Positions 12,201 through 20,269 of a stretch of DNA of 64,000 bases are shown in pieces. Below the pieces are notes generated by a model. It worked only from the letters and a program-made list of their open reading frames with translations. It made no database searches and was not told the DNA's origin. Each line of letters opens with the position of its first letter. Position 1 is the stretch's first letter. The translations under genes and the position numbers were made by a program. The DNA is from Massilia forsythiae (GTDB lineage Bacteria; Pseudomonadota; Gammaproteobacteria; Burkholderiales; Burkholderiaceae_D): contig NZ_CP051685.1 in assembly GCF_012849555.1 (NCBI RefSeq), forward strand, positions 4,216,001 to 4,280,000, in the 5' to 3' direction.

Positions 12201-13159
12201 ACGACCTGCAGCCGCTGGACGGCTTCACCGTGCTGGCGCGCCAGGATGCGCGCCCGGAACTGCTGCGCGCCGCCCCCTTCGAGCATGCCTTCGAGCGCAA
12301 CTGGTCGATCGGCTCGTTCACCTCGCTGACCCGGCACACGGTGGCGCCGCCGACGCGTCCGCAGGAAGAGAACCTGATGGAAGAGGCGGAAGCGGGCGCG
12401 GTCGAGCCTGTGCGCGTCGAGGACGCGCCCTGGCACCGCTTCCCGCGCGGCGCCACGCCGGGCAACTTCCTGCACGAGCAGCTCGAATGGATGGCGCAGG
12501 AAGGCTTCGATCGCATTGACGACGCGGAGCACGGCGCGCGCCTGGCCCAGCGCATCGAACGCGCCGGCTGGGCCAACCGCCTGGACGATGCCCTGGCGTG
12601 GCTGCGCGCGCTGGCGACGACGCCGCTGCCGCCGCTGGACGCCGCCCTGGCCGACCTGGCGCGCGAAGGCACGCTGCTGCCGGAGATGGAATTCTGGTTC
12701 CCCAGCCGCAGCCTCGACGTGGGCGCGCTGGACCGCCTGTGCCGCGCCCGCCTGCTGGGCGACGTGGCGCGCCCGACGCTGCCCGAGCGCCAGCTGCACG
12801 GCATGCTGAAGGGCTTCACCGACCTGGTATTCGAGCACCGGGGCCGCTACTGGGTGCTCGACTACAAGTCGAACGCGCTGGGGCCGGGCGACGCCGCCTA
12901 CACGCAGGCGGCGATGGCGGCCGGCATGGCCGGGCACCGCTACGACATCCAGGGCGCGATCTACCTGCTGGCGCTGCACCGCCTGCTGCGTGCGCGCCTG
13001 GGCGCCGCCTACGATCCCGCCACACAACTGGGCGGCGCGCTGTTCCTGTTCCTGCGCGGGATCGCCAGCCCGGCCACCCACGGCTGCTTCCTGCTGGCGC
13101 CGGACCTGGAATTGCTCGACGGGCTGGATGGCCTGTTGGGCGATGGAGAACGCACATGA
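9236..13159 (+). CDS. recB: Exodeoxyribonuclease V subunit beta (RecB)
   Basis: This 1307-residue protein starts at the ATG overlapping the recC stop. It is an SF1A helicase and nuclease. The Walker A motif is in EASAGTGKT (residues 19-27), helicase motif Ia in VMTFTRAATREL, motif II in MVDEFQDTSPDQ, motif III in GDPKQSIYGFRGAD, and motif V/VI in TVHKSKGLEYP and LLYVALTRARH. The C-terminal nuclease centre LDYKSN is present, so both activities should be intact. Residues about 40-130 are an acidic, glycine-rich insertion with FD repeats between motifs I and Ia; E. coli RecB has only about ten residues there. The stop overlaps the recD start by ATGA. Confidence 0.97.
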   Translation: MSNLEPLAFPLHGSRLIEASAGTGKTYTIAALYLRLVLGHGSKGADGSAAAGDDGQGGMGMDAEFDPDFDLAFDAGFGDAEADFAARFDAGAGPDLDGAPAWSLDDAAGEPASHGAYGGAQGGGEAEPSAYLRPLMPPEILVMTFTRAATRELSNRVRERLVQAAAYFRGEARSDDPYLAALADSYADEGGRALAAHRLVLAAETMDEAAIFTIDAWCQRMLREHAFDSGSLFDEELVSDERGLFEDAAHDYWRQHVYPLGGAALAALLSCFKDVEALKRAVRELVPRADGLDQEGDDAAESLGALIVRIERRRQGELARIKAGWAERADAMENWIAAERDRNPKCFHGSKMRADTLAKWFDALRAWALDPQLHTPALTEAAWNRLAPDGIVDAFSKGFSTTVPACFDAMRDLRAALDAVAPLAHALLRHAAGQIARRVAELKRRNRQFGFADMLARLKEALEGPNGAALRQRILDQFPVAMVDEFQDTSPDQYRIFDLLYRVADNDPARGLFLIGDPKQSIYGFRGADIHSYLAARRATAGRHYQLGTNYRSTAQLVRAVNRLFQYAEGEAGDPGQPGYAAGAFRFRKDGDNPLPFEAVAAAGRRQQLVGVDGPFQALAVCSTGRDDLRTDDYRAFFAEHCAEHIVTLLNDARVGFGDPGGGFQRLVPADIAILVRDRREAAAVRHALARRRVASVYLSDQDSVLDSEEAADMLRWLQAVANPLDGALARAAFATATCALPLAALARLASDEQAWENRVEQLKNLHQAWQRQGVLAMLRRFIHELGLPSQLLAAGGGERRLTNLLHLAELLQEASRELDGEQALIRWFAEQIDGMGEAGDERVLRLESDAELVKVVTVHKSKGLEYPLVYLPFAVTARKTERRNRAFFEYVDDGGARRIDLGLGDAALEAVDRARLEEDLRLLYVALTRARHFLWLGVAAVAAGRKGENRLHESALGYLLTGGEAIPAASMGARWQRLRGDVDGIALHDLQPLDGFTVLARQDARPELLRAAPFEHAFERNWSIGSFTSLTRHTVAPPTRPQEENLMEEAEAGAVEPVRVEDAPWHRFPRGATPGNFLHEQLEWMAQEGFDRIDDAEHGARLAQRIERAGWANRLDDALAWLRALATTPLPPLDAALADLAREGTLLPEMEFWFPSRSLDVGALDRLCRARLLGDVARPTLPERQLHGMLKGFTDLVFEHRGRYWVLDYKSNALGPGDAAYTQAAMAAGMAGHRYDIQGAIYLLALHRLLRARLGAAYDPATQLGGALFLFLRGIASPATHGCFLLAPDLELLDGLDGLLGDGERT

Positions 13160-15366
13160 ACCGACGAGCCCGACACGAGCCGCAGCAGGCCGGCCTGCCG
13201 GCGGATGACGCCCCGGCCGCAGCCGCAGTCGTAGCCGAAGGCGCCGGCGCGCCCGCGCCCGCGTCGTCACGCGCCAGCGGCGCCGTGGATGAAGGCAACG
13301 TCGACACCGGCGGCCCCCGCATCGACGGCATCGGCGGCAGCGACCTGGAGGGCGGCGCAGCCGGCGGCCCTTACGCCGCCTTCTGGCGCGAGACCGAACG
13401 GCTGACCGAGGCCGGCGCGCTGCGCCGCCTGTCCGGCGCCTTTGCCCGCTTCGTGGCGACGCTCGGCGCCGGCGAAGGCGCCAGCGGCGGGCGGGGCACA
13501 TCCGGCGACGGCGCGCTGCTGCTGGCGGCGCTGGTGCTGTCCGAACTGGAAGGGCGCGGCCACAGCTGCCTGCTGCTGTCCGACCTGGCCGGCGACCCGG
13601 CCGCGCTGCTCGGCTGGCTCGATGACGACTGGAAGGCGCTGGCGCGCGCGGCGCGTCCGCTGCCGCGCGGCGCCAAGGGCTGGAGCGCGCGCCTGGCGGC
13701 GTGCGAGCAGGTGTGGCAGGCGGGGAACCTGGACTATGGCCAGCCGCTGGTACTGGACACGGAGGCCGCCGGCGGCAGCGGCGCGCGCCTGTACCTGCGC
13801 CGCTACTGGCGCGACGAGACCCTGGTGGCCGCCAGCATCCGTGCGCGCGCGCTCGACCGGCGCCAGGTCGACACGGCGCGGGTGCATGCATGGCTCGACC
13901 AACTGTTCGGCGCGCGCCGTCCGGACGACGCGGCGCAGGGACCGGACTGGCAGAAGCTGGCCTGCGCGGTGGCGCTGCGCGGCGCGGTGGCGATCATCAC
14001 CGGCGGCCCCGGCACCGGCAAGACCTATACCGTGGCGCGCCTGCTGGCGCTGCTGTTCGCCACCGCGCCGGACGCCGCGCGCCAGCGCGTGGCCCTGGCC
14101 GCGCCCACCGGCAAGGCGGCGGCGCGCCTGAAGCAATCGATCGACAAGGCGCTGGGCGAGCTGGCCGAGCGTGTCGGCGCCGCGCTGCCGCTGCGCGAAC
14201 TGACGGCGCGCATGGGCGCGGCGCGCACGCTGCACTCGCTGCTGGGCGCGCGGCCGGACACGCGCGCCTTCGCCCACCACCGCGGCAACCCGCTCGACGT
14301 CGACGTGCTGATCGTCGACGAAGCCTCGATGGTGCATCTGGAGATGATGGCTTCGCTGCTCGATGCGCTGCCGCCGGGCGCCATCCTGATCCTGCTGGGC
14401 GACAAGGACCAGTTGGCGTCGGTGGAAGCGGGCGCGGTGCTGGGCGACTTGTGCCACGACGCCCAGGCCGGCAACTACGACGCCGCCACCCTGGACTACG
14501 TGAAGGCCGCCAGCGGCGAGGACGTGCCGGCCGCCTTCGCCGGCGCCGGCGGCGCGCTGGCCCAGCAGACCGTGATGCTGCGCCACAGCCGCCGCTTCGG
14601 CGGCCCGATCGGGCGCCTGGCGCTGGCCGTCAACCGCGGCGACGTCGAGGCGGCGATCGCCGAATTGCGCAGCGGCGCGCCGCTGCGCTGGATCGAGCGC
14701 GCCCAGCAGCAGCATGCGATCGCGCTGGCCGAGGACGGCTACCGGCCCTATCTGCAGCTGCTGCGCGCGACCCTGGCGCGCGCGGCGGACGGCTGCGCCG
14801 CGCACGACGACCACGAGCAGCGCGTGCGCGCCGTGCTGCAGCGCTTCGAAGCCTTCCGCATCCTGTGCGCGGTGCGCGAGGGGGAATGGGGCGTGCAGGG
14901 CCTTAACGGCGCCATCGAGGCGCGCCTGGAGCAGGCGGGCCTGGTGCGGCGCGGCGGCGACTGGTACGTCGGCCGCCCGGTGATGGTGACCCGCAACGAC
15001 TACGGCACCGGGGTGTTCAACGGCGACATCGGCCTGACGCTGGACGACCCGGCCCGCCCCGGCTCGCTGCGCGTGTACTTCCTGGAAGGCGACAAGGTGC
15101 GCAGCGTGCTGGCCACGCGCCTGCGCCACGTCGAGACCGCGTATGCGATGACGGTGCACAAGTCGCAGGGCTCGGAATTCGCGCACACGGTACTGGCGCT
15201 GCCGAAGGAGGGCGGGGCGGTGCTGGCGCGCGAGCTGGTGTACACCGGCATCACCCGCGCCAGCGCCGCCTTCACGCTGGTCACGCCGAGCGCGGCGGTG
15301 CTGGGCGAGGCGGTCGAGCGCCGCACCCACCGCGCCAGCGGCCTGCGCGCCATGGTCGAGCGCTAG
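13156..15366 (+). CDS. recD: Exodeoxyribonuclease V subunit alpha (RecD)
   Basis: The protein has 736 residues, longer than E. coli RecD (about 608). It is the 5'-3' SF1B helicase of RecBCD. The Walker A motif is IITGGPGTGKTYT (near residue 280), the Walker B is LIVDEASMV, and the C-terminal motifs TVHKSQGSEF and YTGITRAS complete the helicase core. The first 75 residues or so, rich in Ala, Gly and Pro, are a low-complexity extension before the usual RecD N-terminal domain begins at about YAAFWRETERL. The ATG overlaps the recB stop, so the three subunits are probably translated in coupling. It is the last gene of the operon. Confidence 0.96.
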   Translation: MNRRARHEPQQAGLPADDAPAAAAVVAEGAGAPAPASSRASGAVDEGNVDTGGPRIDGIGGSDLEGGAAGGPYAAFWRETERLTEAGALRRLSGAFARFVATLGAGEGASGGRGTSGDGALLLAALVLSELEGRGHSCLLLSDLAGDPAALLGWLDDDWKALARAARPLPRGAKGWSARLAACEQVWQAGNLDYGQPLVLDTEAAGGSGARLYLRRYWRDETLVAASIRARALDRRQVDTARVHAWLDQLFGARRPDDAAQGPDWQKLACAVALRGAVAIITGGPGTGKTYTVARLLALLFATAPDAARQRVALAAPTGKAAARLKQSIDKALGELAERVGAALPLRELTARMGAARTLHSLLGARPDTRAFAHHRGNPLDVDVLIVDEASMVHLEMMASLLDALPPGAILILLGDKDQLASVEAGAVLGDLCHDAQAGNYDAATLDYVKAASGEDVPAAFAGAGGALAQQTVMLRHSRRFGGPIGRLALAVNRGDVEAAIAELRSGAPLRWIERAQQQHAIALAEDGYRPYLQLLRATLARAADGCAAHDDHEQRVRAVLQRFEAFRILCAVREGEWGVQGLNGAIEARLEQAGLVRRGGDWYVGRPVMVTRNDYGTGVFNGDIGLTLDDPARPGSLRVYFLEGDKVRSVLATRLRHVETAYAMTVHKSQGSEFAHTVLALPKEGGAVLARELVYTGITRASAAFTLVTPSAAVLGEAVERRTHRASGLRAMVER

Positions 15367-15443
15367 CCCCGCAAGCCCCGCCCAGCGCAGCGCACGCCAG
15401 GCGTGAGCGTGGATTCATGCGCTTTGGGTAGAATGTGCAATCG

Positions 15444-16655
15444 ATGCGGCAAACCTTGGCAATGCACGCGACGTGCGGGGACGAAACCATCTTGGAAGAA
15501 GCAGGCGCACACTGGACAGCAGGGCAGGCCGAGGCGTTCACGCGGCTCATGCTCGGCGGTACGGAACAGTACGGCGTGGTGTTCTATGACGACGCGCTGC
15601 GCATCGGCGGCATCAACCATGGCGCCCACTACATCACCGGCTGGACCGCGCAGGAATTGCTCGGCCAGCCGTTCGCCACGCTGTTCGTGCCGGAAGACCG
15701 CGAGCGCAAGCTGCACGAGCACGAGGCCAACACCGCGCGCCTGACCGGCGTCGGCGAGGACGAACGCTGGCACCTGCGCAAGGACGGCTCGCGCTTCTGG
15801 TCCAGCGGCATGAGCGTGCGCCTGCCGGACGGCGGCTACGTCAAACTCTTCCGCGATGCCACCCACCTGCGCGCGCGCATGAAATACCTGGAAAACGTGC
15901 TGCAGGAATGCCACGTCCGGCAGGAAGAAAAGAACGTCTTCATCGGTACCATCGCCCACGAGATGCGCAATCCCCTGTCGCCGCTGAAGACGGCGGTCGA
16001 GCTGATGAAGCGCGTCCCGGACGCCGGCGCGCGCATGGAGCGCCCGCTCGGCGTTATGGAACGCCAGATCGGCGCGCTCGAACGCCTGGTCGAGGACTTG
16101 GTCGACCTGGTGCGCGTACAGGCCGGCAAGATGAGCATCGCCTACGAGCGCATCGGTCTGCAGGCGTGCATGAGCGAGGCCATCGACAGCTGCCGGCCGG
16201 CCGCGGACGGCAAGGGCATCGGCATCCACGGGGTGATGCCGTCGGTGCCGATCGACGTCGAGGCCGATCCGCTGCGGCTGCAGCAGGTGATGCTGAACCT
16301 GATCAACAACGCCATCAAGTACACGCCGGCCGGCGGCACGGTCTGGGTCAGCGCCACTACCGACCAGACCCATTTCATCTGCAGCGTGAAGGACGATGGC
16401 CAGGGCATCGGCGCCGACCTGCTGCCGCGCATCTTCGATGTCTTCACCCAGGCCGACGGCGCGCAGGGCGAGCGCGGCGCCGGACTCGGCATCGGACTGG
16501 CGGTGGTCAAGGAAATCGTGGCGCTGCACCAGGGCACGATCGAGGTGCGCAGCGAGGGGCCGGGCAAGGGCAGCGAATTCATGGTGCGCATTCCGCAGCG
16601 GCGTCCGCACGGCGGCGCGCCGGAACCCTTGCCGGCGCCGCAGGCGCCGCATTGA
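15444..16655 (+). CDS. PAS-domain sensor histidine kinase
   Basis: A PAS domain covers about residues 25-140 (HYITGWTAQELLGQPF, then the PAC-like RKDGSRFW segment). A short coiled segment leads to the kinase core. The H-box is IAHEMRNPLSPL, the N-box NLINNAIKYT, the G1 box DDGQGIG and the G2 box GAGLGIGLAVV. All catalytic boxes are intact. No transmembrane segment is seen, so it is a soluble sensor. The start is uncertain: a GTG at 15435, ATG 15444 and ATG 15462 are in frame and none has a good ribosome site. A single-domain response regulator faces it, 21 bp away on the other strand, and could be its partner. The signal is unknown. Confidence 0.92.
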   Translation: MRQTLAMHATCGDETILEEAGAHWTAGQAEAFTRLMLGGTEQYGVVFYDDALRIGGINHGAHYITGWTAQELLGQPFATLFVPEDRERKLHEHEANTARLTGVGEDERWHLRKDGSRFWSSGMSVRLPDGGYVKLFRDATHLRARMKYLENVLQECHVRQEEKNVFIGTIAHEMRNPLSPLKTAVELMKRVPDAGARMERPLGVMERQIGALERLVEDLVDLVRVQAGKMSIAYERIGLQACMSEAIDSCRPAADGKGIGIHGVMPSVPIDVEADPLRLQQVMLNLINNAIKYTPAGGTVWVSATTDQTHFICSVKDDGQGIGADLLPRIFDVFTQADGAQGERGAGLGIGLAVVKEIVALHQGTIEVRSEGPGKGSEFMVRIPQRRPHGGAPEPLPAPQAPH

Positions 16656-16676
16656 TTCAACCGCTGCGGGGCGAAG

Positions 16677-17078
16677 CTAGAGCGCGCAGGCCGGCGTGGC
16701 GTCGACCAGCTTCAGGACGGCCTGCACGTCGGCGGGCTTCACCAGGTGGTGGTTGAAGCCGGCGGCCACCACGCGCGCGCGCGTGCTCTGGTCGTTCCAG
16801 CCGGTCAGCGCCGAGATGTAGACGCCCGCCAGGCCGGGCAGGGCGCGCAGCGCCGGGGCCACTTCGTAGCCGCTCATGTGCGGCATGCCGAGGTCGAGGA
16901 ACACCACTTCGGGGCGGAACGAGACGGCCAGTTCGAGGCCTTCCCGGCCGCTGTTGGCCACCGCGGTGTCGTGGCCGTGCGCACTCACGAACATCGACAG
17001 CAGGTCCGCCGCATCCGCGTTGTCATCGATGATGAGGACCCGGCGCTTGGGCGCCGCGTGTCCGGAATTCGTAAACAT
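16677..17078 (-). CDS. Single-domain response regulator (CheY-like receiver)
   Basis: The 133-residue protein is just a receiver domain. The acidic pair is in LIIDDNAD (about residues 17-19), the phospho-acceptor aspartate in VVFLDLGMPHMSG (near residue 60), the conserved Thr/Ser position falls in ISALTGW and the lysine in HLVKPAD. There is no output domain, so it would act by protein contact or pass phosphate on, as in phosphorelays and CheY-like systems. It converges with the PAS histidine kinase at 15444-16655, and kinase-receiver pairing is the simplest reading. It is not in an operon with the kinase because they lie on opposite strands. Confidence 0.92.
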   Translation of the reverse strand: MFTNSGHAAPKRRVLIIDDNADAADLLSMFVSAHGHDTAVANSGREGLELAVSFRPEVVFLDLGMPHMSGYEVAPALRALPGLAGVYISALTGWNDQSTRARVVAAGFNHHLVKPADVQAVLKLVDATPACAL

Positions 17079-17227
17079 AGTTGCTCGCTGATCTTGCCGG
17101 AAGACTGGGTGGTTTGGCTGGGAAGGCTGTCGGCAGACGCCGCTTTGTTAAGCGAATTATACAGTGGCGTCACAAATTTGTGAGCATGAATCCGCTTGCG
17201 CCGCGTGCGCCGTCCCGGGTGCCGGTT

Positions 17228-17653
17228 TCAGGCGTCGGCGTACGCGGCTTCGAGTTCGTTCCTGCGCGGCGTGTCCGCGATGTGCAGGATCAGGGTGCGC
17301 TTGAGCGGCCCGGCCGGATGCGCGGCGCGGTGCTTCGAGAACCAGAACACTTCTTCCAGGTCATCGTCCTCGTGCGACGTCGTGATGAATACCTGCTCCG
17401 GCGTCACCTCGGCATAGCTGGCGGCTTCCTCGGCCGCTTCCTCGGCGGCTTCGCTCCAGGCGGCGCAGTCCTTGCCCCAGGTCATGAGGAGACGGCAGCC
17501 GGATGCGGCCAGCCAGCGCGCCGCCTCCCACTGCCACATCTGGGCGCTCTCGTCGTCGGCCACCAGGATGGCGGCGAAGGGCGTGGTGTCGCGCATCGCG
17601 GGCAGTCCGGCATCGGGCGCCAGGTGCAGGTAATCGACGGTGGTTCTTTGCAT
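17228..17653 (-). CDS. Hypothetical protein, 141 aa
   Basis: I do not recognise the family. The protein is soluble, acidic, and has no signal peptide. It alternates predicted strands and helices: an early FAAILVADDE strand-turn, a tryptophan-rich helix (MWQWEAARWL), a CRLLMTWGKDC strand, an alanine/glutamate helix (EEAAEEAASY), then VFITTSHEDDDLEEVFWF. The pattern suggests a small Rossmann-like alpha/beta fold. The coding strand is supported by third-position GC bias and by absence of competing genes. It sits alone between the response regulator and the PBP7-like gene, separated from the latter by a terminator. Confidence 0.75.
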   Translation of the reverse strand: MQRTTVDYLHLAPDAGLPAMRDTTPFAAILVADDESAQMWQWEAARWLAASGCRLLMTWGKDCAAWSEAAEEAAEEAASYAEVTPEQVFITTSHEDDDLEEVFWFSKHRAAHPAGPLKRTLILHIADTPRRNELEAAYADA

Positions 17654-17758
17654 GGCGGCTGGCGGAAAACGGGAAAGCCGGGATTATCGCATTGCTTGCC
17701 GGACGGCGGCGCCCGCATCGGCTGCCGTCGGCATGCGCGCCGATGCCGGCGCGCCAAA

Positions 17759-17789
17759 GAAAAAAGCCGGAACGGTCGCCCGTTCCGGC
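17759..17789 (-). terminator. Rho-independent terminator of the PBP7-like gene
   Basis: Read on the minus strand, a stem GCCGGAACGG / CCGTTCCGGC (17766-17789) closes a four-base loop and is followed by a run of T (17759-17765). It lies 24 bases beyond the stop of the gene at 17813-18784. Confidence 0.9.
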
Positions 17790-17812
17790 CTGGTCCTGTC
17801 ACCGCGCCGTGA

Positions 17813-18784
17813 TCAGCGGTGGCGGCGGTGGCGCGTCACCAGCGCGTGCTTGACGCGGGCGCGCGCGGCGACGGCCTTGGCACGCGCATTGCCGGCGGCC
17901 GCCTTGATGCGGGCGCCGGCGGTGGTGGCCTTGATGCGCGGACCGCCGGCGGCGGCGCGCAGGCGCGGCTTGGCGGGTTCCGGCGCCGGGGCGGCGTCGC
18001 CCAGCACGTGGCGGCGGATGTTCAGGGCGTCCAGCACGCGCACCGACGAGGCGCCGGCGTTGAGCAGCACCATGGTCGCGTTCTTGCCGGCGGCTTTTAC
18101 GCGCATGATCAGGCAGCGGCCGGCTTCCTGGGTATAGCCGGTCTTGGACAAACCGATGTCCCAGCCCTTGGCGCCCACCAGGCGGTTGGTGTTGTGGTAC
18201 TCGACGTCACGGCCCTTGATGTTGATCAGGTGCTCGGACGAGGTCGTGATGCGCGTGATTTCCGCATAGTTCGAGGCGGCGGTCGCCATCTTGACCAGGT
18301 CGGCCGCGGTCGAACGGTTGTTCGGGCTGAGGCCGGTCGGTTCCTCGATCACGGTCTGGTTCATGCCCAGCGCGGCGATCTTGCGCCTGACGGCGGCGGT
18401 AAACGCCGGCATGCCGCCCGGATAGGTGCGGCCCAGCGAGGCGGCGGCGCGGTTATCCGACGACATTAGCGCTAGCTGCAGCACGTCGCGGCGCGGGATG
18501 GTGGCGCCGACCGGCACGCGCGAGGTGCTGTGCTTGAGCATGTCGACGTCGCTCTTTTCGATTTCGATCGGCTCGTTCATGTCCTGGTGGGCGTCGAGCA
18601 CCACCATGGCGGTCATGAGCTTGGTCAGGGAAGCGATCGGCACCACGGTAGAGGCGTTCTTTTCGAACAGCACCTTGCCGGTACCGTCTTCCACCACCAG
18701 TACCGATTGCGATCCGAACGGCACGGCGAGGGCCGCCGCACTGGAAATCGTCAGCAGTGCGGCAGCGAGGAATTGTTTGATCAT
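17813..18784 (-). CDS. pbpG: D-alanyl-D-alanine endopeptidase/carboxypeptidase (PBP7-like, S11) with basic repeat tail
   Basis: The 323-residue protein has a cleavable signal peptide (about residues 1-20, ending AALA). It carries the three penicillin-binding motifs in order: SLTK (SxxK nucleophile), SDN (SxN) and KTG (LSKTGYTQ). Length and motifs up to residue about 260 fit the PBP7/PbpG endopeptidases that cut peptidoglycan cross-links in the periplasm. Beyond that, a Pro/Ala linker leads to a strongly basic tail of about 60 residues. The tail includes four consecutive nine-residue units of the form x-A/P-R-I/A/V-K-A-x-x-x (17837-17944) and ends in RHRRHR. Such a tail resembles histone H1-like or DNA-binding sequences and is not part of the known family. 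The gene is monocistronic with its own terminator. Confidence 0.92.
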   Translation of the reverse strand: MIKQFLAAALLTISSAAALAVPFGSQSVLVVEDGTGKVLFEKNASTVVPIASLTKLMTAMVVLDAHQDMNEPIEIEKSDVDMLKHSTSRVPVGATIPRRDVLQLALMSSDNRAAASLGRTYPGGMPAFTAAVRRKIAALGMNQTVIEEPTGLSPNNRSTAADLVKMATAASNYAEITRITTSSEHLINIKGRDVEYHNTNRLVGAKGWDIGLSKTGYTQEAGRCLIMRVKAAGKNATMVLLNAGASSVRVLDALNIRRHVLGDAAPAPEPAKPRLRAAAGGPRIKATTAGARIKAAAGNARAKAVAARARVKHALVTRHRRHR

Positions 18785-19145
18785 GGATGAGTAATTAGGT
18801 ACGGTTAATGGTCGGGCGCCGATAGACGCGGAGCATCAAAACGTCGGGGCAAGCCGTAGCGTCAAGCTACTTTGCCGATTTTCCATTGAGCCATAGCACC
18901 CGGATTGACATATCTCTATGCCTATCTCGGAAAATCAGACCCAATGGCAAGATTCTACAAGAAAAAAAAGCCTTGCGTTGTCGCAAGGCCTTAATTGTGA
19001 ACGGGAATTTTGAAGCGTACTGCCGCCAAAGCGTCGTCAAATGACCATAATTTGTAGGCAACGTGCATTTTGCTGTATATCCATACAGTTATATTGCCGA
19101 TTCACCCTGCATATTATTTCCATTTTGAATTAAATGGGCTCAAGA
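18785..19145. other. Intergenic region without a gene
   Basis: This 361-base stretch lies between the PBP7-like gene start and the sulfate-binding protein end. The only clear element is the minus-strand terminator at 18962-18989. The rest is AT-rich compared with its neighbours and includes promoter sequence for the PBP7-like gene, although no pair of boxes is convincing. Short open frames here have no coding signature. Confidence 0.6.
18962..18989 (-). terminator. Rho-independent terminator downstream of the sulfate-binding protein gene
   Basis: On the minus strand an eight-base-pair stem GCCTTGCG / CGCAAGGC with loop ACAA (18970-18989) is followed by eight T residues (18962-18969). It lies about 155 bases past the stop codon at 19146, leaving a long 3' untranslated region. 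Confidence 0.88.
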
Positions 19146-20159
19146 TTATTTTGACTGATAAATTTTGTCGAATTCGCCGCCATCGTCGAAGTGTCGCTTC
19201 TGCGCAGCACGCCAGCCGCCGAAAGCGTCGTCGACCGTGAACAACTGGATCGGCTTGTAGTTCGCGGCAAACTGCTTCATCACGCTTTCGTTACGCACGC
19301 GCATGTAGTGCTTGGCGCCGATCGCCTGTCCGGCATTCGAGTACAGGAAGTTCAGGTAGGCGGTGGCCTGCTTGCGCACGCCCTTGCGGTCGACCACCTT
19401 GTCGACCACGGCCACCGGCGATTCGGCCAGCACGGAAATCGACGGATACACGACCTCGAAGTTGTCGCCGAATTCGGCGCGCACCAGGTTGACTTCGTTT
19501 TCGAAGGTGACCAGGGCGTCGCCGATCTGGCGCTGCGTGAACGTGGTGGTGGCGGCGCGGCCGCCGCCGTCTAGCACCGGCACGTTCTTGAAGATGCGGC
19601 CGACCAGGTCGCGCGCCTGGGCTTCGCTGCCGCCCTTGCGGGTGACCGAGCCCCACGCCGCCAGGTAGGTGTAGCGGCCGTTGCCGGCGGTCTTCGGGTT
19701 CGGGATCACGACCTTGACGCCCGGCTTGGCCAGGTCGGCCCAGTCGCGGATCTGCTTCGGATTGCCCTTGCGCACCAGGAACACCATGGTCGAGTAGTAC
19801 GGCGCGGCATTGTTCGGGAACTTCCTGGCCCAGTCCTTCGCCACCAGGCCGCGGTCGGCCAGCATGTCGATGTCGTTGGCCTGGTTCATGGTGACGACCG
19901 AGGCTTCCAGGCCGTCCGCCACCGCGCGTGCCTGCTTGCTGGAACCGCCGTGCGACTGCTTGATGGTTAGGTCTTCGCCGCTGGCCTTTTTCCATTCGGC
20001 GACGAAGGCCGGGTTCACATCCTTGTACAGCTCGCGCGCCACGTCGTAGGACACGTTCAGCAGCTCGGGACCGGCGGCGTGCGCGGCCAGCGGCAGCAGG
20101 GCGCTGCCCATGCCGATGGCCAGTACCAGGCGGCGCAGGGCGGACATCTTGATCGTCAT
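19146..20159 (-). CDS. sbp: Sulfate/thiosulfate ABC transporter substrate-binding protein
   Basis: From the ATG at 20159, which has an AGGA site, the protein has 337 residues with a signal peptide ending at AAHAA near residue 28. Family features include LLNVSYDVARELY at the mature N-terminus, the KQSHGGSSKQARAVADGL segment that forms the sulfate-binding loop, and the ending YKPIQLFTVDDAFGGW. It binds sulfate or thiosulfate in the periplasm for uptake by CysTWA. None of the permease or ATPase genes is next to it, so it must deliver to a transporter encoded elsewhere. It is divergent from the acetyltransferase gene across a region with two inverted repeats. Sbp versus CysP cannot be decided here. 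Confidence 0.92.
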   Translation of the reverse strand: MTIKMSALRRLVLAIGMGSALLPLAAHAAGPELLNVSYDVARELYKDVNPAFVAEWKKASGEDLTIKQSHGGSSKQARAVADGLEASVVTMNQANDIDMLADRGLVAKDWARKFPNNAAPYYSTMVFLVRKGNPKQIRDWADLAKPGVKVVIPNPKTAGNGRYTYLAAWGSVTRKGGSEAQARDLVGRIFKNVPVLDGGGRAATTTFTQRQIGDALVTFENEVNLVRAEFGDNFEVVYPSISVLAESPVAVVDKVVDRKGVRKQATAYLNFLYSNAGQAIGAKHYMRVRNESVMKQFAANYKPIQLFTVDDAFGGWRAAQKRHFDDGGEFDKIYQSK

Positions 20160-20269
20160 ATCATTTTTCCTGTTAAAAATCATTGAGACACATGCATCAT
20201 CCATGAGCGAAATGCAAAACTAAAGTACATTTTTATCATATGCATAGACGGTCTTCCTGGATGGGTTCG

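Noticed and set aside
9014-13891. Open frame of about 1625 codons on the minus strand across recB
   Set aside because: It runs antisense to recC, recB and recD, whose helicase motifs are clear. Long open antisense frames are expected in DNA with strong third-position GC bias.
18867-19061. 64-codon minus-strand frame between sbp and the PBP7-like gene
   Set aside because: It spans a terminator and has no coding bias.
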